A stretch of 64,000 nt of DNA from Halohasta salina (GTDB lineage: Archaea > Halobacteriota > Halobacteria > Halobacteriales > Haloferacaceae), in NCBI RefSeq assembly GCF_024178165.1, contig NZ_JAMZIE010000002.1, positions 124,001 to 188,000 of the forward strand, in the 5' to 3' direction. A program made the translations under genes and the position numbers. The first letter of the stretch is position 1. The number at the start of each line of letters is the position of its first letter. Below the pieces are notes generated by a model, which did no database searches, had not been told where the DNA came from, and saw nothing but the letters and a program-made list of their open reading frames with translations. Shown here in pieces: positions 26,748 to 35,005 of the stretch.

Positions 26748-27269
26748 GTGTTCAGTCTCAACGTCCCTGTTCCGGGGGCCGTCGCCCGGGTGGCCGCCGA
26801 GCTTCACCCCCAACTCGTCGGCTTCGATTCCCGCCGTGAGCAGCACACGCTTGTGGTCAAGCGGTTCGACGAGTCGACGCTCCGGGCCAGCCAGCCCGAA
26901 TTGCAGTTGGCGACCCTCCAGCAGCAACTTCCACAGAAGCTGACCGGGACCCCGGCATTTGAGGCTGCAGTCCGAGAGATCGACTTCTTCGCCGAGCCAG
27001 CCCGCGGCGAGGGGCCGGTCGTCTATCTGGCCGTCGAGAGCCCCGGCCTGCGGGAGCTTCACGAGGAGTTAGTCGACGCCTACGAGGCGATCGAGGGGTT
27101 GGAAGGCGTCGACTACGTGCCGCACGTGACCCTCGCGCGTGGGGGATCGGTGGTCGATGCCGAGCGGGTGGCTGGGGAAATTGAAGGGGTTTCTTGGGCC
27201 GTTTCCGAACTCGTGATCTGGGATTCACGGTACCGTGAGGCGGTCTCGCGCTACTCGCTTCCGGCCTAA
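26748..27269 (+). CDS. 2'-5' RNA ligase family protein (2H phosphoesterase)
   Basis: 173 residues from GTG 26748. The two HxT/S catalytic motifs of the 2H superfamily are visible, HTL (His33) in REQHTLVVKRF and HVTL (about 124-127) in VDYVPHVTLARG. This fold hydrolyses or transfers 2'-phosphates and cyclic phosphates in RNA; ThpR-like enzymes act on 2',3'-cyclic phosphate ends. Which reaction occurs here is open. Divergent from the SPFH gene at its left, with 102 nt between. Confidence 0.88.
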   Translation: MFSLNVPVPGAVARVAAELHPQLVGFDSRREQHTLVVKRFDESTLRASQPELQLATLQQQLPQKLTGTPAFEAAVREIDFFAEPARGEGPVVYLAVESPGLRELHEELVDAYEAIEGLEGVDYVPHVTLARGGSVVDAERVAGEIEGVSWAVSELVIWDSRYREAVSRYSLPA

Positions 27270-27311
27270 CGCAACCGGATCTCACACACAGATTGTACTC
27301 TTTCGCAACTA

Positions 27312-27320
27312 GTTTATTTA
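27312..27320 (+). promoter_or_regulatory. TATA box of DUF2892 gene
   Basis: GTTTATTTA centred about 26 nt before ATG 27342, so transcription would begin at or near the start codon (leaderless). Confidence 0.6.
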
Positions 27321-27341
27321 CTGTAATACGATAGGTAGTAT

Positions 27342-27605
27342 ATGGCTGGAAGGAAACTAAACGTCGGTCGCCGCGACCGGATCGCACGAGCGATCCTCAC
27401 ACCGGTTGTCTTAGTCGGTGTGTTCTGGCTCTACAATTCGGCTCCCCGCGACCCGCTCACGCTAGCGGGCATCGGTGTGTTAGCTATGGTTGCTCTCATT
27501 CTCGGAACTGGTGCCCTGACCGGTACCTGCGGGGTCTATGCAGCCCTCGGCATCGATACCTGTAGCTGCGAAGACGAGTATAGCGGCGGCAATACGTGGG
27601 GCTGA
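27342..27605 (+). CDS. DUF2892 (YgaP-TM-like) membrane protein
   Basis: 87 residues. An N-terminal basic helix (RKLNVGRRDRIARAI) is followed by two TM helices (about 20-34, 44-62). A Cys at TGTCGVYAALGIDTCSC follows. The NVGRRDRIARAI pattern is the DUF2892 hallmark; relatives often accompany rhodanese domains. Codon use has lower GC3 than neighbours, as does the following glycosyltransferase. Function unknown. Confidence 0.8.
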   Translation: MAGRKLNVGRRDRIARAILTPVVLVGVFWLYNSAPRDPLTLAGIGVLAMVALILGTGALTGTCGVYAALGIDTCSCEDEYSGGNTWG

Positions 27606-27613
27606 CGAACCGG

Positions 27614-28843
27614 TCAGTCGGCCTCTGATTTCGGCGTCGGATCCGACTCGTTATCCGGCGTCACGGTGTCTTCCTCCAGATCGGAATTCAATTCCAAGAG
27701 GGTTTTTGCACTCGCCTTTCCCGGCGTCTTTTCGGTGATCTTGAAATCCGTCGCCGGGCGGAGTAGCCCCCAAAACGCACCAATCGCATGAAGTGTCACA
27801 GCGAGGGGAGTCAAGATAAGGAACACCGGCCACACCTCGGGGTATTTCCGGTATTCCATCAGCCCGGAAATCATGTAGACAAACAGCATGCTAAACAGAG
27901 CAAGCGAGGCGATTTGGTAGAGGCCGTGTTGGGGCACCAGTTCCGGGTATAGAAACGCCAGTACGGACAACACCGGGATCACCGGCGACAGCGTCCACGT
28001 GATGATTCGGGCGAACTGCAGCGGGAGATACCGCCGTGGGAGCCGATACATGTCCCGTAGCGTCCCCGACATCCATCGCCGTCGCTGGTTGAACATCTCC
28101 CGAATCGAGGGCGGGGCTTGGTTTCTGAACCGCCGGTTCAGCAGTCGGTATTCGAAGCGGCCGCCCTGCTGGTCGACGTGCTTGGCGGCTCGCCAGATGT
28201 AGGTCGTGTCCTCGGTGATCGTCGGCACGTCCCAGGTCACCTCGTTTTCGAGGTCGTGACGAACCGCAACCGCACCACCCCACGCATACAGTGGGTAGGC
28301 CATGCGGTGGAACGCACGCTGTTCGCGCTGGTAGCCGACCCGAAACACTTCACAGAGATAGACCCACCACGAGCCGGTTTGCAGCGGGTGTTCGGAGATC
28401 TGAATCAGATCGGCCGCCGGGAGCCCCTCGAAGTTGACCAGAATGCTATCCTCGTCGAGATAGAGGATGTACTCCTGGTCGCAGTCGACGTGCCGTCTGG
28501 CCCACTCGATAGCCCGGCCCTTCTTTTGGGCTGCACATTCGAAGGACTCGGGGACGACGTGGACGTCCGCGCCGTCGATCTCCATCTCGGCCTCGGCGAT
28601 CACCTTCGTTTCGGCGATCCCGGCGGGGACCGAGTTCACAGTCACCTGGACGGTCGACGGCGAGTTGTAGGTCAGGATCCGCACTTGGATGTTGTCGAGG
28701 CCGATTTCGGTCTCGTCGTCGGCCCGCCAGTTGTACGCGAGCACTGTCACTTCAAGGAGCCACCAGAACGACGAAAAGCCATACAACAGGAGTATCAGCC
28801 AAAACACGAGCGCAATCGCTATCCCGACGGGTGAGGCTATCAT
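27614..28843 (-). CDS. Family 2 glycosyltransferase, membrane-bound
   Basis: 409 residues. One or two N-terminal TM helices (about 5-37). The GT-A domain has DED (130-132) in YILYLDEDS, a TED motif (210-212) and QRRRW (253-257), the D, DxD, TED, Q(Q/R)xRW set of processive GT2 synthases. Three C-terminal TM helices (about 278-365) and an acidic tail follow. The motifs recall egghead-type beta-mannosyltransferases and polysaccharide synthases, so it could build an exopolysaccharide or glycolipid. The product is unknown. GC is lower than in flanking genes, a sign of transfer. Confidence 0.88.
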   Translation of the reverse strand: MIASPVGIAIALVFWLILLLYGFSSFWWLLEVTVLAYNWRADDETEIGLDNIQVRILTYNSPSTVQVTVNSVPAGIAETKVIAEAEMEIDGADVHVVPESFECAAQKKGRAIEWARRHVDCDQEYILYLDEDSILVNFEGLPAADLIQISEHPLQTGSWWVYLCEVFRVGYQREQRAFHRMAYPLYAWGGAVAVRHDLENEVTWDVPTITEDTTYIWRAAKHVDQQGGRFEYRLLNRRFRNQAPPSIREMFNQRRRWMSGTLRDMYRLPRRYLPLQFARIITWTLSPVIPVLSVLAFLYPELVPQHGLYQIASLALFSMLFVYMISGLMEYRKYPEVWPVFLILTPLAVTLHAIGAFWGLLRPATDFKITEKTPGKASAKTLLELNSDLEEDTVTPDNESDPTPKSEAD

Positions 28844-29068
28844 CGACAGCCCTCACCCACAATCATCGTTCCTCTTGCAGTGGATTCCGTTCCCATTACT
28901 TGTCCGTAGTAGCAGATTCGTTGTCTGCCATTTCAAACTACTGTCTAAAGAAGTATGATAGATTCCCTGCGTGACAGTACGGTCTGTGGTAGACTACAGC
29001 ATGCCAGTGGATAGTAAATCACTCAAACTAACAACATTCCGGCAACATCGCCAAGCGCCTTCGTCGAC
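28844..29068. other. AT-rich spacer between glycosyltransferase and P450
   Basis: About 225 nt, clearly poorer in GC than the genes. No ORF, tRNA or repeat recognised. It must contain the glycosyltransferase promoter (transcribed leftward) and perhaps the 3' end of the P450 transcript. Confidence 0.6.
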
Positions 29069-30406
29069 CTACCGCTCCCGAAGCCGCATCGCAACCGGTT
29101 CCTCGGGATGCATCGTCAGCGAGCCGCGAAGGCTGAGATCATCGGAGCCGAGATACTCCATCGTGTACTCTTGGGCCACGATCGACAGAATAACGGTCGC
29201 CTCTAACATTGAGAACTGCTTGCCGATACAGTGTCGTGGGCCGCCGCCGAAGGGGAAGAAGGCGAACCGGGGGCGCTCGCTGCTCCGTGCTGACTCCCAG
29301 CGATCCGGGTCGAACGTCTCGGGGTCGTCGTACCACCGCGGCGACCGGTGGACGACCCACTGCGGGAGCATGAGCCCCGAGCCAGCGGGCAGTTGGTAGC
29401 CGCCGAACTCGGCGTCGACCGCTGCCTCCCGGAACAGCGTATACACCGGCGGATACAGCCGCATCGCTTCGTTGAGCACGTTGGTGGTGTAGGAGAGCCG
29501 TCGACTGTCGGCAGCCGTCGGCCTGTCGCCGCCGAGGACGGCATCGAGTTCCGCGTGGAGGCGTTCTTCGACCTCGGGATGCTGGGAGAGCAGATACCAC
29601 GTATACGTGAGCGTGAGCGCGGTGGTGTCGTGGCCCGCCAGCAGCATCGTCATCATCTCGTCGCGAATGTCGCCGTCGGTCACCTCGCCGTGGCGCTGGG
29701 CCCGCAGCAGGATCGACAGCAGGTCCATCGGCTCGTCGCCGTCGCCCCCTTCGGTCCCGCGGCGTTCGGCGACGATGTCGTCGATGATCGCCTCCAAGGC
29801 GTCGACCGCGGCGCGAAACTCCCGGTTCTTCTTCGTCGGGGCCCAGTCGGGAACGAGTCGACCGAACGGATCCGGCTCGAACCGTCGTCCGAGCGGTTCG
29901 AGGTGGGTCTGGATCGCCTCGACCCGCTCGGGATCGATGTCGGTGCCGAACATCGCCGAGACGATGATCCGCACCGTGAGGCGGGCCACCTCGACGTGGA
30001 CGTCGACCCGGTCGCCGTCGTTCCAGTCGGCCACCATGGCCTCGGTGTGGTCGACCATCATGTCGGCGAGGGAGTTGATTCGGCCGCTGTGAAACGCGGG
30101 GTTGGCGCGCTGGCGCTTGTCCTGCCACGCCGCCCCCTCGCTGGTCAACAGCCCCTCGCCGAGCAGTCGGTCGACCGCGTCGTCGCCCAGATCCCGTTTG
30201 GGGAACGACGACGCCTCCGCGACGAGCACGCGCTCGATATCGCGGGGGTTGGTCAGCATGTAGAGCGGTTGGGGGCCGAGATCGATCCCGATGACGTCGC
30301 CGTAGGCGTCGGCGCAGGCATCCATGAACGCAAAGGGGTCGTCGGCGAACCGGTTGCTGTTGCCGAACACGGGCACCCCCTTGGGGCCGGGTGGCTGGGG
30401 TCGCAT
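29069..30406 (-). CDS. Cytochrome P450
   Basis: 445 residues. I-helix oxygen motif AGHDTT (257-262), ExxR at 313-316 (EAMR), and the haem loop FGGGPRHCIGKQ (386-397, haem-binding Cys393). The N-terminal PGPKGVPVFGN is a soluble-type proline motif without a membrane anchor. It is a monooxygenase likely needing ferredoxin and a reductase, which are not next to it. Haloarchaeal P450s of this kind (CYP174-like) are known but their substrates are mostly unclear. The glycosyltransferase downstream may be unrelated. Confidence 0.96.
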   Translation of the reverse strand: MRPQPPGPKGVPVFGNSNRFADDPFAFMDACADAYGDVIGIDLGPQPLYMLTNPRDIERVLVAEASSFPKRDLGDDAVDRLLGEGLLTSEGAAWQDKRQRANPAFHSGRINSLADMMVDHTEAMVADWNDGDRVDVHVEVARLTVRIIVSAMFGTDIDPERVEAIQTHLEPLGRRFEPDPFGRLVPDWAPTKKNREFRAAVDALEAIIDDIVAERRGTEGGDGDEPMDLLSILLRAQRHGEVTDGDIRDEMMTMLLAGHDTTALTLTYTWYLLSQHPEVEERLHAELDAVLGGDRPTAADSRRLSYTTNVLNEAMRLYPPVYTLFREAAVDAEFGGYQLPAGSGLMLPQWVVHRSPRWYDDPETFDPDRWESARSSERPRFAFFPFGGGPRHCIGKQFSMLEATVILSIVAQEYTMEYLGSDDLSLRGSLTMHPEEPVAMRLRER

Positions 30407-30451
30407 TGGCTACAGTAGGGCGCTCACCGACCTAAGGGTTCGGCCGCCGGC

Positions 30452-30706
30452 TCAAATCTCGTCGTTGGGATCGTGTTCGGCAGCCATTTTCTGGGCTTCG
30501 GCGGCGAACCGCTCGCGGTCGCGCTCGTCGACCGCGCTGAGTTCGTCGGCGTCGGCCTCGATGGCGGCGGTCATGGGGCCGCGCCGACGGAGCAGCGTCA
30601 TCGACAGCTGCTTGCGGAGCTGCCGGCTGCCGTCGGGAGTCGCATACGTAAACGAAACGAGGTTCCGGTCGTCGTAGGCTCGCTCGACGAGCCACAGCCG
30701 TGTCAT
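30452..30706 (-). CDS. Small conserved haloarchaeal protein
   Basis: 84 residues from ATG 30706 (MTRLWLVERAYDDRNLVSF). The N-terminus forms a beta-rich region, LVSFTYATPDGSRQL, then a KQLSMTLLRRRG basic segment, then acidic helices (ADELSAVDERDRERFAAEAQ). No function recognised. Located 45 nt upstream of the P450 start, on the same strand, so possibly the first gene of the same transcript. Confidence 0.65.
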   Translation of the reverse strand: MTRLWLVERAYDDRNLVSFTYATPDGSRQLRKQLSMTLLRRRGPMTAAIEADADELSAVDERDRERFAAEAQKMAAEHDPNDEI

Positions 30707-30868
30707 AGCCTCCCTTCGGCCTCCAGCCCGTTGTGGGTGTCGATACCGCGATGTATGTCGGTTCGTTTCGGGCTGCTGTCGGATGGTCGTCGGTAGGGGC
30801 AAGCTACTTCTCCCTCACAGCGAAATGGCTGTACACACGTTGTCCAATCGTTCCCCGGTTCCAGCCCC

Positions 30869-31876
30869 ATGTCCTCTAGGGTAGCCCTCCACGCGCTGCT
30901 GACCGGACTGCTAGTCGTCCTGCTGGCGGTCTGTCTGAGCGCCGGCAGTGTCGCCGGCCAACAGTCGACCCCCGGGTTGGTCGTCGAACAGCACGGCTCG
31001 GGGGTCGCCCTCGAAAACGAATCCGAGACCTACCTCTGGCAGTACAGCCCCTACGCCGTGACGGTCACGTTCTCCGCCGATAACGACGAGACTCACACGG
31101 TCTGTCTCTCGGAGGTCGACGACGGGACGGTCGAGGAGCCGCTGGGCTGTCAGTGGACCGCCGTCGACGCTGACGAGCCGACAAGCGTCACCCTCTCCCG
31201 GCCGGAGTGGCCCGAGAACATCACCGGCGAGACGACGCTGGCTGTCGAGATCTACTCCGGCCGGACCACCAACGGCGAACCCACCGACCGTGCACACCTC
31301 CCGGTGTACATCATCGAAAAGGACGGCGACCTCGCGGGCAACGGGCTGACGAACGAACGCGAGATCGAACTCGGCACCCACCCCGCCCGCGCCGACACCG
31401 ACGACGACGGCATCACCGACGGGATCGAGGTCATGCTGGGCACCGGTCCGCGGAACCCCGCGACACCCTACTGGATCGCGGCCGTTACGATCGGCTCGAT
31501 CGTGGTCGGCGTCGTCGGCCTCATGCTCGTAGCGGGCCGGTTCGTGATGGCACTCGAAGCACTCGGCCTCCGATCCGACCACGAGGACGCCGACGAGCCG
31601 GTCGACCCGACAGCCGACCGGTCATTCGAGCCACCGATCCGGGACGAAGAGCGGGTCCGTCGGCTGCTATCGGCCCACGATGGCCGGCTCAAACAGTCTC
31701 AGATCGTCGAGGCCACCGAGTGGTCGAAATCGAAGGTCAGCCGGCTGCTCTCGTCGATGGAGGACGACGACCGGATCACCCGTATTCGACTGGGTCGTGA
31801 GAACCTCGTCTGTCTCCGCGGCCACGAACCGCCGGATATCAACCCCTCGTGGACCGACGACAACGATACCGAATAA
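30869..31876 (+). CDS. Membrane-anchored winged-helix protein with extracytoplasmic sensor-like domain
   Basis: 335 residues. Signal peptide (1-31, ending SAGSVAG). Then a beta-rich extracytoplasmic domain (about 32-150) and a calcium-binding-like DTDDDGITDGIE segment (about 175-186) next to the bilayer. One TM helix (about 200-225). The cytosolic C-terminus (255-325) is a winged helix: RLLSAHDGRLKQSQIVEATEWSKSKVSRLLSSMEDD. Similar haloarchaeal proteins are one-component, membrane-bound regulators. Ligand and targets unknown. Confidence 0.85.
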   Translation: MSSRVALHALLTGLLVVLLAVCLSAGSVAGQQSTPGLVVEQHGSGVALENESETYLWQYSPYAVTVTFSADNDETHTVCLSEVDDGTVEEPLGCQWTAVDADEPTSVTLSRPEWPENITGETTLAVEIYSGRTTNGEPTDRAHLPVYIIEKDGDLAGNGLTNEREIELGTHPARADTDDDGITDGIEVMLGTGPRNPATPYWIAAVTIGSIVVGVVGLMLVAGRFVMALEALGLRSDHEDADEPVDPTADRSFEPPIRDEERVRRLLSAHDGRLKQSQIVEATEWSKSKVSRLLSSMEDDDRITRIRLGRENLVCLRGHEPPDINPSWTDDNDTE

Positions 31877-31912
31877 TCTGCCCGCCACCCGTGCCGGCGG
31901 TCGACGGCCGGC

Positions 31913-32845
31913 TCAGCCACCCGACGCCGACCGCTGTCGATAGGCCCGGTCGAGCAGTTCGTACCAGTCGGTCGCGAGTTCGAGGAACGGCTCGTCGGTG
32001 TAGTCTTCCGGTGGGGCCGATGTGGGGTCGTCGAGTTCGTCTCTGACCTGCTCGAATTCGTCTCTGGCGGCTCCCAGTTCCCGCACCGACCGCTTCCGTA
32101 GCTTGTGGGCTCCTTTGGAAGTCACGAGACCGGCAAACATCCGCTCGAGGAGCGTGAGCTGCCACGCCTGCTGGTCGTATTTCACTTGGAGTTCGTCCAT
32201 GTAGACCTCAAGTTCTTCCATCACCTCGCCGAGATCCTCGTGGTGACGTCTCGCCTTCTCGAGTTCCGAGGGGGCGCTGGCGTAGAGCGTCCGCTTGTCG
32301 GTCGAATCGATGTAGCTGTAGACCCGGTGGATGAACCGCTGGATCCGCGCGAGATCGCCGATCCGGTCGTCGTAGGTTCGGTACTCCCGGACGCGCTCGC
32401 GGTCGGCCTCGGTGTTGGCGTAGTCGCGGGCGTCCTCCCAGAGGATCTCGCCGGCTCGATCGAGATACGCCCGTGCGTTGTTCGTCTCCACATCGGTACT
32501 CGGGTAGACGTGAAGAAACGTCGCGTCCTCGATATCGACCGCCCCGGCATACTCAGCCAGCCCGCGGCGATACTGGCGTTCGGCGCGCGCGAGCGCACGC
32601 TCCAGCTCGATCGCGTCGTCCGGCGATCCCTCGTCTTCGCTCCCCCCGTCTTCGCTTCCGTCGTCGGACGCTTCCTCGGTCGGCTCCGGTTCGGTATTCG
32701 ATACCGAGCCGCCGGTCGACTGCTCACCGTCGGGATCGGTGTCCGCCTCCGAATCGGCGTCGGCCTCCGAGTCGCCCTCAAAGAACCCGAGACATCCGGC
32801 GACAGCTACCGTCCCGCCTACCGCGAGGTATTTCCGACGGTCCAT
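31913..32845 (-). CDS. Putative exported lipoprotein, helical
   Basis: 310 residues. The N-terminus MDRRKYLAVGGTVAVAGC has twin Arg and a lipobox (Cys18), suggesting Tat export and lipid anchoring. A Ser/Asp/Glu/Gly low-complexity linker (about 25-75) separates it from an almost all-helical part (80-300) with heptad-like Arg/Glu/Leu stretches. No family recognised. Convergent with the membrane regulator gene. Confidence 0.72.
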   Translation of the reverse strand: MDRRKYLAVGGTVAVAGCLGFFEGDSEADADSEADTDPDGEQSTGGSVSNTEPEPTEEASDDGSEDGGSEDEGSPDDAIELERALARAERQYRRGLAEYAGAVDIEDATFLHVYPSTDVETNNARAYLDRAGEILWEDARDYANTEADRERVREYRTYDDRIGDLARIQRFIHRVYSYIDSTDKRTLYASAPSELEKARRHHEDLGEVMEELEVYMDELQVKYDQQAWQLTLLERMFAGLVTSKGAHKLRKRSVRELGAARDEFEQVRDELDDPTSAPPEDYTDEPFLELATDWYELLDRAYRQRSASGG

Positions 32846-33002
32846 ACTAGGTACGTGTATTACAAATATAAAAGAATCAATGTTACTATCGGATAGTTAG
32901 TCGGTTCATACTGCTATCCACGGGCGCTGTCGCTACTCGGTCAGTGTCGGTAAGTTTGCGAGGGAAGAACGCTCCAAGAGCGGTCTTCCGCACTGTTGCC
33001 AG

Positions 33003-33086
33003 TGCGAGGGGAGGGATTTGAACCCACGGACCTCTACAGGAGCGGAGCTTGAATCCGCCGCCGTTTCCGGGCTTGGCTACCCTCGC
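33003..33086 (-). tRNA. tRNA-Leu(CAA)
   Basis: 84 nt. Acceptor GCGAGGG/CCCTCGC is perfect, discriminator A. The anticodon stem GCGGA/TCCGC closes the loop TTCAAGC, anticodon CAA. A long type II variable arm (TCCTGTAGAGGTCC region) fits Leu. The T arm GTGGG-TTCAAAT-CCCTC has a U50:U64 mismatch. No intron. CCA is not encoded. Confidence 0.96.
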
Positions 33087-33229
33087 ACGCAGTGCCAATC
33101 GTCCTGCGGGTCCTCATCCGGTTTCTGTGACCGCCGTTAATAAAGACTTCGTGGTCGACTCGTCGGTGACATCCAGCGATCAGACCCATTAGCGCACAGG
33201 GACGCCGATACCAGTCGGAGGCTTCGTGG

Positions 33230-33481
33230 TTACCACGCATCGCGGAGGACGTGGTACGGAAAGATAAGCAGCGAAATACAGACCGCGAGAGCAAGGATGC
33301 TCCCCGTGACGACCAGCGAGTAGTCGCCGGAGAGATGGACGACCGCAGCCAAGATTAGCAGCACCAAGACACTGTGTGATCCATGATAGTATTTATCAAT
33401 TCGAAGGGATGGATCTATTTGCCCCGACCCCTCGATACTCCGCGTGTCCTGTTGTGACTCGTCTGTGGTATCGTCAGTCAC
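33230..33481 (-). CDS. Small two-TM membrane protein
   Basis: 83 residues. Soluble acidic N-terminus (MTDDTTDESQQDTRS), then two TM helices (about 36-52 and 55-76) and a short ending HVLRDAW. The middle has KYYHGSHSVLVLLIL. No known family. Low-GC codons compared with flanking radB. Confidence 0.5.
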   Translation of the reverse strand: MTDDTTDESQQDTRSIEGSGQIDPSLRIDKYYHGSHSVLVLLILAAVVHLSGDYSLVVTGSILALAVCISLLIFPYHVLRDAW

Positions 33482-33549
33482 GACGGTGTCCAGTAGACAC
33501 GACCGGGTAGTAAAACTGCGCCACCAACAATAGAGGGGTATTGAACGGG

Positions 33550-34242
33550 TTAGGGCAGTTCGCCGTCGACGATCCCCGCGTCGGTGATCTCGAAGGTCGT
33601 CTGTTCGCCGGCGGCTTTCGACCGGTGTTTTTCGAGTGTGGCCCGGCGGTTGCCGCCGCGGAACCGGTCGAGTCTGAGGACGACGCCTGTCCAGTGTTCC
33701 AGCGTGTGGCCGCCGAGGGCGCGCGTCCGGTCGCTGTCGGGGTCGGTGAACACCTGATTGGTGACGACGACCGCGATGTCGTGTTTTCGCGCCAGCGACA
33801 GCAGTTGGGTGACCTGTCGAGCCACGGCTCGGAGGGAGTCGCCGCCCTGTTCGTCCTCGCCGCGCTGGAGCCGGTAGAAGCCCGTCGCGCTATCCAGCAC
33901 GATGAGGTCGACCTGCTCGGCGAACTCCGCGGCGTCCCTGACGGCTTCCTGCTGTTCGTCGAAGTCGACGGCATCGGTGATGATGAGCCGTGAGGCGACC
34001 GTCTCGACGGGTTCGCCGGCACTCGTCTCGATCAGCTGGCGAAACCGGTCGACCGACAGTCCTTCAGTATCGATATAGAGGGCCTGCCCGCCGTCGGCGG
34101 CGACACCGACTGCCGCCGAGAGCGCGACGTTGGTTTTGCCCGCCGCCGGCGGGCCGTAGAGCTGGGAGACGGTCCCGCGCTCGAAGCCGCCGCCCAACAG
34201 CTCGTCGAGTGCCCCACAGCCGGTCGAAACTGGCTCGCTCAC
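33550..34242 (-). CDS. radB: DNA repair and recombination protein RadB
   Basis: 230 residues from GTG 34242 (VSEPVSTGCGALDELLGGG). Walker A GPPAAGKT (about 30-37) and Walker B VDLIVLDSATGF (about 110-121) are intact. Length and the absence of the N-terminal HhH domain identify RadB, the RadA paralog that helps RadA load. Start chosen because upstream sequence has no conserved residues. Confidence 0.95.
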   Translation of the reverse strand: MSEPVSTGCGALDELLGGGFERGTVSQLYGPPAAGKTNVALSAAVGVAADGGQALYIDTEGLSVDRFRQLIETSAGEPVETVASRLIITDAVDFDEQQEAVRDAAEFAEQVDLIVLDSATGFYRLQRGEDEQGGDSLRAVARQVTQLLSLARKHDIAVVVTNQVFTDPDSDRTRALGGHTLEHWTGVVLRLDRFRGGNRRATLEKHRSKAAGEQTTFEITDAGIVDGELP

Positions 34243-34356
34243 AGTCGGCCAGTCGACTGGTCGGCGCAAAAGCCCCTCGGTCTCGGGCAGTCGGAGGGGT
34301 CGTCCCACCAACTGCCAGCGGGCACGACAGGCTCGGCAATCCCGCCGATGGTGAGT

Positions 34357-34423
34357 GGTCGACGACGGACCATTCGGGCAGCCCTAACGGTGGTCGACGA
34401 CCGACTCTTCGGGCAATTGTAAC
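34357..34423. repeat. Two 32-nt imperfect direct repeats
   Basis: GGTCGACGAC-N-GAC-NN-TTCGGGCA-NNNN-TAAC occurs at 34357-34388 and 34392-34423 with 25 of 32 positions identical. Together they lie in the 248-nt gap between the divergent radB and amphi-Trp genes. May be a regulator-binding pair or chance. Confidence 0.7.
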
Positions 34424-34490
34424 TCGTGGTGCTGACTGGTACGTTCGGCCGCAAATAGACTGATACGGTCCGCGAGCGAAGCCGGAACGC

Positions 34491-34988
34491 ATGACCGAAG
34501 AAACACTGCTGTCGATCGAGGGATCCCATGACAGGACAACGATTGCATCGTACTTCCACCAGTTCGCCGAACAGCTCGAAGCCGACGGCTCGGTCACGTT
34601 CAGCACGGACAAAAACGAGGTGAGCCTGTCGGTCCCCGAGACCGCGGAGTTCGAACTCGAAGTCGAAAGCGAAACCGAAGAGGAGGGAACCGAGTACGAG
34701 GTCGAGTTCGAGATCGAGTGGTCGACCGAGGAAGAAGAGACCGCCGAGGAGGCGGTTCTCGAAATCGGCGGTGAAACTGAACACGAACAAGAGACGATCG
34801 ACGAGTCGGTCGACGAACCCGAAGGCGGCCAAGAGCCCGCAGCCAGCGACGAGGCCGAAGCCCACAACGAGGAAGGCGAGGCCGGCAGTGACGCGGAGAT
34901 GGAGCCACCGGACCCGCCGGAGGGCCGGAGCGAAGTCGACGCCGCCGAAGACGACGAGAGTAGTCAGGCGACGGACGAACACCAGTAG
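34491..34988 (+). CDS. Amphi-Trp domain protein
   Basis: 165 residues. The N-terminus (MTEETLLSIEG to FSTDKNEVSLSVPE) matches the amphi-Trp domain (TIGR04354), then alternating acidic and hydrophobic residues in FELEVESETEEEGTEYEVEFEIEW. The rest is an extended, disordered, very acidic tail. Function unknown. Divergent from radB. Confidence 0.82.
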   Translation: MTEETLLSIEGSHDRTTIASYFHQFAEQLEADGSVTFSTDKNEVSLSVPETAEFELEVESETEEEGTEYEVEFEIEWSTEEEETAEEAVLEIGGETEHEQETIDESVDEPEGGQEPAASDEAEAHNEEGEAGSDAEMEPPDPPEGRSEVDAAEDDESSQATDEHQ

Positions 34989-35005
34989 GCAGTGCCTAAC
35001 ACGAG

